Of a stretch of 64,000 nt of DNA, positions 43,477-54,900 are shown piece after piece. This DNA comes from Hemerocallis citrina (taxonomy: Eukaryota; Streptophyta; Magnoliopsida; Asparagales; Asphodelaceae): the NCBI GenBank assembly GCA_017893485.1, contig CM030362.1, positions 182,488,175 through 182,552,174 of the forward strand, in the 5' to 3' direction. A program made the translations under genes and the position numbers. The notes under the pieces are model-generated. The model was not told where the DNA came from, searched no databases, and saw nothing but the letters and a program-made list of their open reading frames with translations. Within the stretch, counting starts at the first letter, position 1. Every line of letters starts with the position of its first letter.

Positions 43477-44980
43477 CTAAAAACCTTGTCACGCCCCACT
43501 TCCCAAAATACGGGAATACGAGCATGTGACTGAGGCCCAGCGAATGATGCGAATACACCATTATAAGCTGTATAGGTAACTCAACAACAGAACAATAACA
43601 ACCATGCAAGCATGTATAATCACAGACAAGATAATAATAAACTAAGAAATAGTTCATAACCAACAACTGGAAAGAAACATAGTTACGGGTCAAATATGCT
43701 CGGATTACAATAAAGAGTAGTATGAATAAAACATGAACTAAAGTAACATGATAATTAACAAGACTAAAATACCTGATCAGCAACACCCTCGGGTAACTTT
43801 CTATCCAGCCCTGCAAGTACATTATCACAAAAGAAGAAATAAGAAGATGCCCGTTAATACAAGTCACGGGCCGCAAGTAGTACAAGCTAAGGGGACAAGT
43901 ACAAAAATGAAACAAGAAGCAGGAAAAAGAGCAATGAATCAAGAATCATGTAATAAGAGAAATACAATATGTAAACAGGATCACGAACAAGACATCATGA
44001 AACAGGTGGCATGTAAACAAGTAAGCATGTAAACAAGTTAACAGGAACATGTAACATGTAATTGGATCATGTAAGTGCACATGTTAATCTCATATCTTTT
44101 ATTAACCTAACTAGTGCAGCAATCATGCGTCCCATACCACATGTTTGATGCACGCAATCAAGTGAACGTTTACACTTAGTGGAGGTCACGTACTCGGAAA
44201 AACATGTAAATCATATCTTCTATCGAGATACGTGCAATGTGGAACATGTAGAGTGTGAATTTGTAATGTGAACATGTAAACCTGTAATTTGCAAACTTGT
44301 AACTTGTAAACTTGCAACTTGCATTGGGAAACCATGAGCTCCCGTCTGAGTACGTTCTACGTTGCCCACTACTAAATCTTTTCCCTTATATCCTGGCTTG
44401 TTATTTTTTTAATTTTAATCAAACATGATCATGATGCAACGAGAACGATGTCCAGATATGGTCAGGGAATATCAAGGAATTATGCATGAAATATGTTCTA
44501 ACTCATGAGATGCAAAAATACACAGTTTTAATGTCATTTAATGGGTCGAATTTCTATTACAAGTCTTGGTCAACGACATTTCAGGGTTTATAAAACAATA
44601 TTGTAACTACGATGTGATCAATGGCATAGAGAAATTTAATCAAGAATAAAAAGATATCATAACAGCATTCAAACTACTATCACGGGTAAAACAATCATGC
44701 ACATAATCATTTATAATCCTAAGAGTATATATGCGTGTATCAATCGTGTTCATGTAATACATATGTCAACAAAGTATTCGTGGTCATATAGGAATACGGG
44801 ATCGACGGATTATGCATAGCAACATATTTCAATTCGATCGATGAATACGAAATTAGAATTTGTAATGGATAGATAGTGAATTTTTTACGGCATTTTTCAA
44901 AAGAAGCTTGTACGAGAACAAACGAATTGTACAAGAGGATACTTTACTTATTAGATGATTCCGATGTGAACGAGAGAATA

Positions 44981-47875
44981 GTGGCCGGCCAATTGTAGAG
45001 AGAGAGAGAGAGTGGGGTGAGAAGGTGGGAGTGTGGGGGGGTTACTAGAGTATTGGGAGTCAATCTCTACCACACAAAACCCCTATATGAACCCCCCTAT
45101 TGTATGTTGAATGCACAAATTTAATCAAATCAAAAGAGACAAAAAAGAAATAGAGAAAGAAGAGAGGCCAGTTTTTGATCCTTGGAGTTGGAGCTTGCGA
45201 TTTTGTGCAAGGAGGAAAAGAGGAGCAGTTGGTGTGGAGCTAGGAACATTCTTTTTAGGAGGTTTTCTACATTTTGCAACATAACAGGTGAGTGTCTATT
45301 ATTACTTTCTAGATAATGTAGAAAGCATGTTTAGGTGTTTTGTAAATTATTTTGCTAGTTTCAAAAGTTCTACAAGTTAAATTGATGCATGTTGTAGTGA
45401 TAAAGATTGCTAATGGTAGAAAATTATAGAATTCATTATGTGTTAAGGAGAAGCTACATCCATTTATTTGGTAGACTATGATTGAGAAAAATTAATTAAA
45501 GCCATGTGTAGAATTGTTAGGCGCAAACAATCAACTTAATTAAATTGCACAAATTTTTGTGTCTCTTACAAATTGGTTAAAAATGTGTATGAAATGTGGA
45601 TAAATAGAAAGGAAAAATTGGAGAAACATTTTGGGGGAAGGAAATGGTATATTAGAATAAAAGAAAAGATGCATTAATGTTGGTAGAATAATTATCTAGT
45701 TGTATTTGGTGTTTATAATTCCTATAAGAGAAAGAAATGGTTAATTTAGGAAAATTGAAGTTAATTCTTCATTAATATGAATAAAGTCAGTAAGATAATA
45801 ATATTGGAAGTTTATAAATATAAAATAGTTGTATTAATTTGAAGAAAAGAGATAGTTTGCTAATAACTCAAATTATATGTTTATGTGTTTCTAAAAATAA
45901 ATATTGTATATAAAGTGGGGATAAATCATCTTAATTATGATTAAAATCAGTAAAAGAGAAATTCTGGAAGTTTAGAACTCTATTTTTATAGTATTAATTT
46001 TGGGGAAAGAAATAGAAACTAAAGTTTGTTGAAAGAGTGGAAAATGAGATTTAATCGAGAGTTGGTATATAAAGTTATTAACCCCATATTATATCGAAAG
46101 ACCCGTTTGGCCTTAGTGGCTAGCGCGGGCTTCGACGCACCACGCGCTGCCACGTGGAGCTGCTTGGGGTTTGGTTAGGGGTCTCGGGTTCGAACCCTCC
46201 TGTGCACAAAGTGCATTTTTGTGTTTTTTTGGGGGTTTTTGGTTTTAAAAATTTAGAAAAAATTATATAAATATTTTAAAATATTATAGGAACATCTGAA
46301 ATATTTCTCATTGTTTTAGTTTATATTTGGGGATTTTAAAGTCATCCTTTCATCAATATATTGAGTTGAGTTCAATTTGAAAATAAAGGAGACATATAGA
46401 ATTAAAGGTTTTATGAATTAATTATATACAAATCAAAATCTGAGTTAAGAATGGAGGAGATTTAGTAATAAAATTTGAAGTAAAATGTGTATTAAAAAGT
46501 GATGATTTTAATCGAAGAAATTTAATAAGATTGAAGTCTAGTGTGAGAAAAGATTGTGTAGATTCAGTATCATGAAAGTGATTAGTTGATCGATCAATTA
46601 AAGGGTATTGTTTCTGAGAAGTTTGATTTGAAAATTGATATAGAATGCGAATATAAGAGATGAAATGTTTGGAAAAAGATTGAATAAAAAAAGTTTAATG
46701 AATAAGAATTCAAAAGTGATAAAGAAGAAATGATGATAATGATGTTTATGTTAAGATTAGATAAAACCTAGTTAATCTCTAGAATGAGATGATTGCTGGA
46801 TCTAGAGGCTTAGAGACCCATGTACCGACAAGTGATGAAAATGATTAATTGATTTGAGAAAAGACTATATGAGCTATTATTCTCGGTATTTTGTTTAAGT
46901 CCGGTAAGAGGGTAAACTAGCTCTAAGTGGTATTATTGCATTCATGATTCAAATTAAGGATAAAGGAACTAAGAGAAGATATAATAGAACTTGGGCAAAC
47001 GTAAGTGGGGTGTCTCTGTATAGTCTGATAGTGGATTTCTGGACTATAGACCCAGTCAGACGGTGGATTCCTGGACTGTGGTTGCTTGTGGGGTGAGACG
47101 ATCCTCATTTAAATCTGGTATTATGATTGATTTGACGGTGGATTCCAGGATCATGAATAGTCGGGCGGATGGGAGGTAGTTCACCATTATATATGTATAT
47201 ACCAAGGCTGGAGCGGCACTTGCGGGATATTCGCTCGATGAGGATTTCCGTATTGTCTGACGGTGGATTCCAGGACTGGTTTGACGGTGGATTCCGGGAC
47301 CAAAATCCGTACTCGTGGAATGTCTAAAACTTGATTTTGTTACTTTAGTAGAATATTCATAGCGGGGAATTAAATCCTATAATGTGGAGTACGATAAGGG
47401 CTTGCCCTCAGACCTATGTAGTATGGGATGCATAGATTCCCAACAAGTATACATTAGTGTCATCATAGTATAAGCATCTGCATTAGGCATTAAGCCATGT
47501 CATACACTGTAATGTTCAGGATAGTCACTTTTTACACTTTGTAATGCATTCAAGTTTGTGGTTGCTAAAGTAAGAGGGTCGATATATTATGGCATAGCTA
47601 GGATTGCCATGTATAACTGACGTGCCCACAGTGTTCAATGCAGGGCTTGATTTGGCAAAGACTTAAACATGAAATTGAAGCTAAAGACTATTTTAAATGT
47701 TGATGTTTAAGTTGTACATGTGTTATATTGTAATCTTTATTATTCCGCTGCATTGATGTAAAATGAACAGTGTTGTACAAAGAAAAGTTTTTAAATTCCT
47801 TATAAAATTGTACGAAATGAAGTAAAGATCCTGTTGTATTACGAATTACCGTATTTTGGAATTCGGGGCATTACA
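44981..47875 (+). repeat. 3' LTR of T3, lacking its first ~360 bp
   Basis: Starts abruptly at GGCCGGCCAATTGTAGAG, equivalent to about 37907 of the 5' LTR, and runs to GGGGCATTACA followed by the TSD. The tRNA-like boxes (46108-46198) and sub-repeats (47020-47300) are retained; the G-box pair is lost. By eye identity to the 5' LTR is high, with many C/T and G/A differences. Confidence 0.92.
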
Positions 47876-48040
47876 TAAAAAACACTTAGAATTGTTCTCT
47901 AAGTCTCCACTACTTCTCTGTTTGTGTCTCGAGTATTTTCTATTTGCACTGTTGCCGCAGTTGGGAACTACAACGATCTAAAATAATAAAGAAGAAGTCA
48001 CAGTTGGGAACTGCAATTTTAAAAGAGATATAGCTATAAT

Positions 48041-48140
48041 TTTCAACTGCGACTTAAAATGACGTGGCAGAAAGTGACTTACTCATGAAAATAGTTTGGA
48101 AAGTGGCTTAGTTTGAAAAATAGTTTAAAAAATGGCTTAG
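48041..48140 (-). repeat. Right terminal inverted repeat of the MULE-like element
   Basis: Inverted counterpart of 1791-1890 with an extra ~10 bp (TGACGTGGCA region). Inside it, 47881-48040 is MULE sequence with three copies of a CAGTTGGGAACT(A/G)C motif. Together the two ends delimit about 2-2.5 kb of original transposon now spread over 46 kb. Confidence 0.65.
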
Positions 48141-48271
48141 TTTGGAATAATTCAAGAAGTGAACGTAGGTGGAGGAAGATGGTTATGTAGGGATAAAAAT
48201 TCAGGAAGTGAACGTAGGTGGAGGAAGATGGTTATGTAGGGATTTGTTGTGTGTGTGTGTGTGTGTGCGGG

Positions 48272-48302
<31 letters not shown>
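48141..48302 (+). repeat. 45-bp direct duplication, (GT)n and a ~30-base G run
   Basis: Two near-identical copies of a 45-bp segment (TTCAAGAAGTGAACGTAGG...) at about 48150-48193 and 48199-48242 are followed by (GT)n and a run of about 30 uninterrupted G. The run length is prone to sequencing error. The minus-strand ORF through it is low-complexity and not a gene. Confidence 0.85.
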
Positions 48303-48303
<1 letters not shown>

Positions 48304-48635
48304 GGACTAGTGGGTTATACACGTGGATGAGGAGACACATGCGCAACTGTTAAGCTACTTTGTTCTGGGTCTTTTAGTTACCGAGCTATGTGCATGGGAT
48401 TATAGTGAGAGATTTATGAGAGTTTAAGCAAAATATAAAATTAAAAAAAATTGCTTTTGTGTGCGTATATCTTTCAAAAAATGTGTTTGTTGCATTAAAA
48501 TATTTAGCATGTGCAACACACATATTCTTGTAATGTATAATAACTATCAAGATTCTAAATTCGTATAGTGTTTTTGTCAAATACACCACCAATGCATGTG
48601 ACATAAATTGTGAGTGTATATAACCTAAATTGTGA

Positions 48636-48636
<1 letters not shown>
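48303..48636. other. Unassigned AT-rich spacer
   Basis: No gene, repeat structure or motif that I can assign. The 125-codon minus-strand ORF across 48386-48763 runs through (TA)n and (GA)n tracts and is an artefact of their composition. Confidence 0.4.

Positions 48637-48731
<95 letters not shown>
48637..48731 (+). repeat. Compound (TA)n-(GA)n microsatellite
   Basis: About 38 bp of TA followed directly by about 54 bp of GA. Confidence 0.95.
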
Positions 48732-48732
<1 letters not shown>

Positions 48733-49196
48733 TGCAAGAACTTGTTAGCATGTTAGCAGACAAACAGAATTATAATCATCTCATAGGAGTAATCGTGGCA
48801 TAATCATTTCATAGGAGTAATCATGGCTTAAAATGCATGAAATGCAAAAACATATTTTTTATGTTCTTATTTGTGCGCGCTAGATTGTTTCTTTATATGG
48901 CGAATTTTGGCCAAGTCCTGGCAAAATCATCTCATAGGAGTAATCATGGCTTAAAATGCCTGCAATGCAACAACATATTTTTAATGTCTTATTTGAGCTC
49001 GCTGGATTGTTTCTTTATATGGCAAATTTTGGCCGCAACTAATTTCATACGGGATAAGTATATTTGTAATTACAACTGCAACACAAAAAGATATTCTCTA
49101 GATTTACATGTAATTCTTCTCCATCTAGATTGGGTTTTAATTAAAATGTGAGTTCCCATTTGGTTGGAACTTTCTGTTCATTGCTTTAAGATATGG
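48733..49196 (+). repeat. Duplicated segment, copy 1
   Basis: Begins GAACTGCAAGAACTTGTTAG and is repeated at 55533-57290, where a foldback element interrupts it. Within copy 1 a ~115-bp block (GGAGTAATCATGGCTTAAAATGC ... TTTATATGGCGAATTTTGG) occurs twice in tandem. Non-coding, unknown origin. It ends in a long (TA)n. Confidence 0.8.

Positions 49197-49197
<1 letters not shown>

Positions 49198-49270
<73 letters not shown>
49198..49270 (+). repeat. (TA)n microsatellite, left border of foldback MITE
   Basis: About 72 bp of uninterrupted TA. A comparable run borders the other side of the element at 51402-51453. Confidence 0.95.
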
Positions 49271-49274
<4 letters not shown>

Positions 49275-49933
49275 AGGTGAGATGAAATTATTTTTTGAGA
49301 GGAACGATTTGAGTCATCTAAGACCATCTCCAATCCACAACACCATTTTGGTGTAACTATACGCTAAAATGGTGTAAAAGTCACATCAAACAATAACTTC
49401 ATCTCCAACTCACAACACCATATAACACCAAAAAGGAATATTCCCTGCATATTTTTCTTTACCTACTTTTTATATAACTTTTTACTAAAATCCCCATTTC
49501 TTATTTATTTCACAAATTCCCTACATACAAAATTTTATGACATATTTATCATATGATACGATTCATAATTTTAACAAGCGATTGGGATTATTTCAATAAA
49601 TAAATTTTATCTTTTATATTTGCACTCAAACTGTTTTATAATCTTCATTTACAATCTAAAATTTATTCAATAAACCATGAATAAAGATACAACATATTAC
49701 TCCACATTTTGGAACATTGCAAACTTCCTCCTCAAGCTCGATTTTCCTCCAAATTTTCTATCACAAAAGAAGAGATACCGTACCTCAATTGTATCAAAAT
49801 TACTATTTTTTTCTTCAAAAATCGTCCAATTTACAGTTGAAATCCACTTCTTCACATTCATTCATTCCTTGAAACCAACTCAAATTCGACAACTACATCT
49901 AAATCACTACACAAAAACTATAATCTCCTAATA

Positions 49934-50513
49934 TCTATATAATAAATTACAAAGAAAGCTATCAAGTGGCTCTCATTCAATCTCTCATAAAACCAATGGC
50001 CTAGATTGATTCTCACAAAACATATTTTCCCGCCTAAAAATTTCAAACCCCAAAAAGTTTTCCCCCCAAAACTAAAAAACTCATTACTTTATTACTATCT
50101 TCTCTTCTCTCTTCACTTTTTTCACATTTCTCTCTTTCTCTCTCTCCCTCTCTCTCTCCCATTCTTTCTTAACTTATTAAAAAATTTAGATTATAAGATT
50201 TTAGGTTTGTAAAATTTTCAAAATTTTTATGTTTTTTTATTGTACATGTTATATTGAAAATAGCAAATATCTCTTCAACAAGTTAAATTTCATCATTTTC
50301 CACCCTTAAAGTTCTAAGAAGTTGGATTTACACCCTCATTTATAATTATTTTTCAACATATACTAATAGAAACATGGACTGTTATTTACAACTAATTATT
50401 GTCATACTATTCAAACTTGAACTACATAATTGTTGTTTTACTGTTTACAGGGCTTTTCGTGTGTTGTATCGTTCCGACGACGTGCCGTAGGCACGTGTCC
50501 ACGGGCAAATCTA

Positions 50514-50514
<1 letters not shown>
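49934..50514 (+). mobile_element. Short Helitron
   Basis: Starts TCTATATAATAAATTAC after an A and ends CTAG before a T, as expected of Helitron insertion between A and T without a TSD. A perfect hairpin CGTGCC-GTA-GGCACG (50481-50495) lies 16 nt before the CTAG end. 581 bp with no Rep/helicase coding, so non-autonomous. A (TA)n run begins directly at its 3' end. Confidence 0.72.

Positions 50515-50574
<60 letters not shown>
50515..50574 (+). repeat. (TA)n microsatellite at the Helitron 3' end
   Basis: About 60 bp of TA beginning at the base after CTAG. Confidence 0.95.
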
Positions 50575-50579
<5 letters not shown>

Positions 50580-51395
50580 GTTCTTGATTTTTTTATCACC
50601 TCTAGCATTACACCAAATCCTCATTTCCCACAATTCAAAATAATTCACCACAAAAACCATCTCCAAAACTCAAATCAAAATCAAGAATCTCACCGATGTG
50701 TCCCTGCTTCGCCACAACACTGGGGGCGTTCTTCATCTCTCCCGCCTTCGCCATCACCGCCATCAGAAACTTCACCGTCTCCGCCGATTCATCTTCGACG
50801 AGCTAACGGATTGCACCTACATTGTTAGATCTGACAGCGACGAAGAATGATTGGTTTAATCGGAGCTTGAGATCCATGATCGACGAGCTAGGTTTCCGAT
50901 TTTCCTAAACTGTGGGTTTTTTTTACAAAATGTACAATTAAAAAAAAGAAAATTAAAAAGAGCACTGGTGAACAGTAGCGCGCCAGATATGATGGGTGCT
51001 ACTATTCACCAATGCCAAAAAACCCAAAAATGGCGCTGGAAATGGTGCTCGTTTGGAGCGCCTCCAGTGCCATTTTTGGCGTTTTGACGCCAAAATGGCA
51101 TCCGATTGGAGATGCTCTAAATCTCGATCACACCATTCACATCACTCTACATGTCATCTAGATGGTGGGTACAAATTTTCAAGCGATTTGGAGACCTCTA
51201 GCCTATGCATCAAAGTTTTCAAATAAATGCATACAAATGTATTTCACACCATCTTCATTATGTGTTGAACGCTTTGATGCATAGGCCAGAAGTCTCCAAA
51301 TCATATAAAATTTTGTACTCACCATCTAGATGACATGTAGAATGATGTGAACGGTGTGATCGAGATTTAAATGATTCAAATCGCTCACCTCACAA

Positions 51396-51401
<6 letters not shown>

Positions 51402-51453
<52 letters not shown>
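51402..51453 (+). repeat. (TA)n microsatellite, right border of foldback MITE
   Basis: About 52 bp of TA closing the MITE on the right. Confidence 0.95.
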
Positions 51454-51455
<2 letters not shown>

Positions 51456-51463
51456 TAAATTAG

Positions 51464-51906
51464 GAGAAAAAACATGAACTATACACTTTCTGTAGAAAAC
51501 CGCACTGAATTTTTTTTGCGAAAAATCCCTCCCTGAAGTATGTTTTAAAAAAACCCACTCCGACGGCGTGAGCTTTCCCGCGAAAAATCCCTCCCTGAAG
51601 TATGTTTTAAAAAAACCCACTCCGACGGCGTGAGCTTTCCGCTAAAGTTGAGTAAGGTTTTTTGACATTAATGGGAAAGATGCATGATATTTTCTGAACC
51701 AACTAGCAAAGATGAATGAAGTTATCAAATACAAGCAGAAAAGTTAGATGTGGTTTTTTGAAAATATACTTCACGAGGTTTTTTTGAAAGGTTTTTTGAA
51801 AATATACTTCACGAGGTTTTTTCAAAACATACTTAAGGAATGTTTTTTGAACAAAAAAAAAGTTCTGTGCAATTTTCTGCAGAAAATGGTACAGTTCAGT
51901 TTTTTT
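51464..51906. mobile_element. Small inverted-repeat element, MULE-like
   Basis: The left part (GAAAAAACATGAACTATACA...CTGTAGAAAACCGCAC...) is inverted at 51790-51906 (...AATTTTCTGCAGAAAATGGTACAGTTCAG). Both arms contain an internal tandem duplication: CTCCCTGAAGTATGTTTTAA is repeated at about 51528 and 51591, and ATATACTTCACGAGG at about 51765 and 51800. No coding. The right end abuts a family-S LTR, so its true end and TSD are not visible. Confidence 0.55.
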
Positions 51907-54900
51907 TGTAACCCATGTTTCCGATTTTTCGGAATTCTTTTGTAATTCTTTTCTTTTCCTAAATTATTGTATTCTGATTTATTTAATAATAAATCTTATA
52001 TTCTTTAAACCCATTAATTTGTTTATTATTTTCTTTTGGATCCCAACCCGTTAACCCAAAACCTAATGGCTTAATCCTCTCTATATATACTAATTAATCC
52101 TTAACCCTAATATTAATCACCTCCTAATCTAATCAGTTGCCTAATCTCTTCTCTCTCCCTTCTCTTCTCCGCACAGCCTCGACGCCCCAAGCCTCCAACC
52201 ACCATCACCAGCAAACCCCGACAACCACCATCACCAGCAAACCCCGACGCCCTCACCCCCTCCAGAACCGTCATCCTCACCATCACCCCTCGTCGACCTC
52301 CGCCCACTGCTGCACCCCGCTACCACCATCCTGCAGTCACCACCACCGTTTGCTCTTTCCTCTTCGTCGCTCCACCTTGTTTGCTGCTTCTGATGACAGC
52401 ACCCGAGGCCTTTGCTGTGTCTTCCCTGCTGCTACCTCGATTACGCTCCCCCACAACCAACACCCACTGTCGTCTTCCACCATTGCTGCATCCCCTCGCT
52501 GCCATCCCGAAGCCACCCTTACTGCAACCCTCTTCCACGTTCGTAGTTGCCGTCACTTGCTGTGTGTGATTGCTGTTCTTGCTGTGTGCTACCGCTATCG
52601 TTCTTGCTTGCGCTGCTGCTGTTTGCGGTGTGTTGTGCCACTATTCTTCCTCCCATCGATTCTCATTGCACATGCAAACGTCGTATAAAGGTATGTTTTT
52701 CTTGAACTAGTTTATTATTCTTGTTCAAAAATCATTTGATCTCCGCAAGTACCCTTTTTAATTATTTTATTTGCTTGATACATTTTAAAGAAACTATTAC
52801 AGATTCATCAGCGAAACCAAGTAGTAGTTTTCATTTTGTGCTATTCCTTTGATTCAAACCCAATCCTTATTATACATCGTCATATGAATACATTACATGA
52901 ATACATAAATTAGAAACATGTTATATAGAAGAACGATGATTTGGATGCATTTCGATTGGATATGATGTTATAACTTGATTTGTGAATTTAAAGTTAGGAA
53001 AATAATGGTTTGACTTGTTAACAGTAGAATTCCATCCTAATTATTAAGTATAATTTTCTATTAATTATTTCCATAAAGTTATATGCTTGTGTATCTCGTT
53101 TGTTGCTAATTAATAATAATCAACTTGCTGGTCTGCTGTTTATTCCATGTTGTGTTGAGATTTTGACCCAGTTTCTGTTATAATTAGGTAGTACTTTGTA
53201 AACGACATTTGTAGCTCACTGAGTCTAATTTCCAGAACATTCGTCGGATCTAAATTCACATTTATAAACTGCAAGTTACAATATTTTTAACACTGTTAGG
53301 TTTCCAGATTGTCTTTTACAAGCATATCAACATGAATTGTTAATTAAAATAAAATGTTTACAGTAGAATTAAAATTTGACATTAACATGGTTATTACTAG
53401 ACATGATTAGGAGTCACTTGAAATTTTAAAAGATTAATTGATGATTTTCTAGACCCATTGTGCATATGAGAACATGACCCTAGGTTGCTACCAGAGCACT
53501 AGTTCAGTAAAGAACTAAACTTTTGACCTTGTTATTGATAATATAATTTATAACTTATTAAATGAGAGTTGTAGCCCTATGTGTCCAAAATCCAGAAAAT
53601 CTGACATTTTTGCAGTCTGACTTACGGTTTGCAAGATATTTAGGTTCTCGTGGTGTAACGTCTGAATTCTAGAATATAGTCTGAAAATACATTACCATGC
53701 TTAACTAATTGAAACAGTAGATTAAATTAAGAATTTAGACCTAAGATTTATCGTGTGGTTACTGAACACAGTTAGGAACTAAATTATGATTTTTATAAGA
53801 TTTTTAAGTGATTTCACAACCAACTTTTATATATAAGAATTTGATCCTAATATGCTGCCTGAATATGAAACCAGTAAAGAATAAAATTATATACATAGCT
53901 AATATGACTATTATATGTCATATGAGTATGCATTGGAACCGACAGAGAGTTTGGTTTTCAGAACCCCTGACGGAACCTGATTTACTTTCCTGTAGCAATG
54001 GAAAAGTTTTTTTTTGTACAACAACGTCTTATTGTCCAGAATGTGTGTTTTTGTGTTTTTAAGTATAAGCATGTTTGATTTTGCATCTATTTAATAGAAT
54101 TAATTATACCATGCATTGCATAGCCTTGACACCTTTTTGACATCGTCGTGATACTTTTGTACCCATTGCATGTCCACATTTGAGCATAAAAAAAAAACAA
54201 GCTGGGATAATAAGGGTCGACTTGGTAGTGAACAATCGGAGACTGTATTCAGAGAAGGGTCCCTTATCGTTCGATTGATTATTATTGTTGATTGTGGATT
54301 ATTGATTGGTGTATTCATTATTGTGCCGATTACACGATCTGTAGAGTTTACCACTATAGTCTAAACGAACACTGTTTGCATGCACTGAACCTGTGATATG
54401 AGACGCAGAATTACGTGCATTAAATAGGATAATAGAAGACTAATAAATCTAGTATTGACACTTGCAGTCTTATCATGATTATAGTTATCGCATGTACATG
54501 AAGAGATTTGATTAAAGGACTTGGTCCGCAAACCTTCTAGAGAATAGAGCTGAATCATTAGACTGCTATAATTATTTCGTTCATGTTATTTACTTTTCCG
54601 CATTGTTACTTTTGTCGTACTTTGTATTCCGGGCTTTTATAATCTGAAGTTTACTTTTCTCCCAGATGTCGGATATTATTTTATGGATTTATTTCATGGA
54701 TTATTGATGTTTATTCATTGTTTATGTGATTATTTATTCATGCGTGGTTGTGATCCTATTTCATATTGTTGAGTTAATCTGTTACAGCTTGTGGATGATG
54801 TACACATAATTCGCTGGGCCTTAATTTGTTACGTGCCCGGGTTCCCATATTTTAGGAAGAGGGGCGTGATAGGTTTTGAGCCAAAGCCCTTCCATTGTCG

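Larger units (their letters stand above)
42690..44982 (-). mobile_element. Family-S element fragment: gag 5' part, PBS, partial LTR
   Basis: A minus-strand internal piece inserted in T3. Reading on the minus strand: about 1.5 kb of LTR 3' part (44982-43487, ending GGGGCGTGACA), a tRNA-iMet primer binding site, a 125-bp leader, and gag. It proves that family S is a Ty3/gypsy LTR element and fixes the orientation of the solo LTRs. Left and right edges are deletion junctions with T3, not element ends. Confidence 0.85.
37549..47875 (+). mobile_element. T3: third chromovirus, pol replaced by a family-S fragment
   Basis: Outer borders are secured by TG...CA ends and a perfect 5-bp TSD, TAAAA (37544-37548 and 47876-47880). 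It has a 5' LTR, primer binding site, leader ORF and gag closely related to T1. It then jumps at about 42690 to a minus-strand piece of a family-S element, and at about 44981 back into a 3' LTR that lacks its first ~360 bp. All of T3 protease, RT, RNase H and integrase are gone. The simplest history is a family-S insertion followed by two deletions. Confidence 0.88.
49322..51117. mobile_element. PIF/Harbinger-like non-autonomous element
   Basis: Ends GACCATCTCCAATCC... and ...CGATTGGAGATGCTC are inverted repeats matching at about 13 of 15 positions, with a TAA duplication at 49319-49321 and 51118-51120, the TSD typical of PIF/Harbinger. Subterminal CCATTTTGG(C/T)GT text is also mirrored. Of the 1.8 kb, 581 bp is an inserted Helitron and about 60 bp a TA run. 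ORFs at 49677-49931 and 50430-50828 show no transposase motif; the second runs out of the TA tract. Therefore non-autonomous. Confidence 0.68.
49271..51401. mobile_element. Foldback MITE bordered by (TA)n, split by a PIF-like insertion
   Basis: Element sequence is 49271-49321 plus 51121-51401. Joined across the insertion, the left arm (GAGAAGGTGAGATG..., ATCTCGATCACACC..., CATCTAGATGGTG...) is an inverted copy of 51262-51401. The result is a long hairpin of over 100 bp with a ~40-bp loop. Both ends sit in TA microsatellites, as described for Micron-type MITEs. No coding capacity. Confidence 0.75.

Noticed and set aside
1791..48140. Attempt to find a 9-bp TSD around the large MULE
   Set aside because: Flanks around CAGATGCT and TTTGGAATA do not match convincingly, so no TSD is claimed.
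48386..48763. ORFs encoding SLSLSL and YIYIYI stretches (also 50399-50828 and 51390-51620)
   Set aside because: Produced by (GA)n and (TA)n microsatellites.
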